From contig NZ_ABOX02000043.1 of the NCBI RefSeq assembly GCF_000172555.1, positions 1 to 63,365 of the forward strand: a stretch of 63,365 nt of DNA. The letters run 5' to 3'. Position 1 is the stretch's first letter. Each line of letters opens with the position of its first letter. The translations under genes were made by a program, and so were the position numbers. Under the pieces are notes generated by a model. It ran no database searches, had not been told where the DNA came from, and worked only from the letters and a program-made list of their open reading frames with translations. Source of the DNA: Pedosphaera parvula Ellin514 (GTDB lineage Bacteria > Verrucomicrobiota > Verrucomicrobiia > Limisphaerales > Pedosphaeraceae). This document shows positions 63,308 to 63,365 of this stretch, piece by piece.

Positions 63308-63365
63308 CGTTACTTCTCCAAAAAAAATTAACCGTTATCCAGCGTTATCAGGCGTTATCCACCGT
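63308..63365 (-). repeat. Second 10-bp-period repeat array, different sequence, cut by the window end
   Basis: CGTTATC occurs at 63,333, 63,343 and 63,353, and CGT again at 63,363 where the window ends. In the gene's direction the units are GTGGATAACG, CCTGATAACG and CTGGATAACG, 10 bases apart. A further CGTTA is at 63,308. The array sits at a similar place before the truncated Gp27-like gene as the GTCGGTATT array does before the intact one. Confidence 0.75.

Noticed and set aside
1-63365. CRISPR array
   Set aside because: No spaced repeats of 24-40 bases were seen; the 10-bp-period arrays at the right end are contiguous and much too short.

Overview
The window looks like a chromosome segment of a Verrucomicrobiota bacterium, probably Pedosphaera-like. 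The reasons are a very large membrane-dehydrogenase/cytochrome c protein of the Planctomycetes-Verrucomicrobia type, PEP-CTERM proteins with verrucomicrobial C-termini, a beta-propeller/Y_Y_Y sensor kinase, and Mu Gp27-like HTH proteins. This is an inference from protein style; no rRNA is present.

Layout. (1) 1-665: the end of an exo/endonuclease-phosphatase lipoprotein gene and tRNA-Leu(GAG). (2) 637-32,426: a genomic island between two perfect 36-bp direct repeats, the left one being the 3' end of the tRNA gene. A decayed tyrosine-integrase reading frame starts inside the tRNA, and its ATG-bearing N-terminus is left at the right repeat. Inside, 1.4-6.2 kb is a two-component system. 6.7-17.4 kb is a collinear minus-strand run of stress/detoxification and envelope genes (hydrolase, isochorismatase-like, porin, ABM monooxygenase, YtcJ amidohydrolase, DoxX, MlaA-hydrolase fusion, Dps, broken TrxB and cNMP-binding kinase). 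18.1-18.7 kb is a dead IS630-like transposase ending at an att-like scar. 18.7-30.8 kb is a TonB/ExbB/ExbD + two-partner secretion + PstS-like + PEP-CTERM cluster. (3) 32.4-36.9 kb: an S53 peptidase between the right att repeat and another integrase scar. So the cargo falls into three modules, each bounded by remnants of the same tRNA-Leu integration site, which suggests serial accretion.

(4) 37-50.7 kb is core genome: rsgA, engB, ribE, ribD, ftsY (with an apparently frameshifted 5' end), a PHP-domain phosphoesterase, nusB, a DUF2339 membrane protein and the large cytochrome protein. (5) 50.9-62 kb is mixed: DUF1697, a secreted GH25 lysozyme with lectin-like repeats, a MarR-controlled membrane pair with a palindromic operator candidate, a response regulator, a formylglycine-generating-type enzyme, a PAS histidine kinase and bipA/typA. 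(6) 62.3-63.4 kb holds two paralogous Mu Gp27-like genes, one truncated. Each is preceded by its own direct-repeat array with exact 10-bp periodicity, and the two arrays differ in sequence.

How it works together: the left half is acquired surface and stress functions delivered by tRNA-targeted integration. The right half is housekeeping (ribosome assembly GTPases, riboflavin synthesis, protein targeting, antitermination) followed by regulatory and secreted accessory genes.
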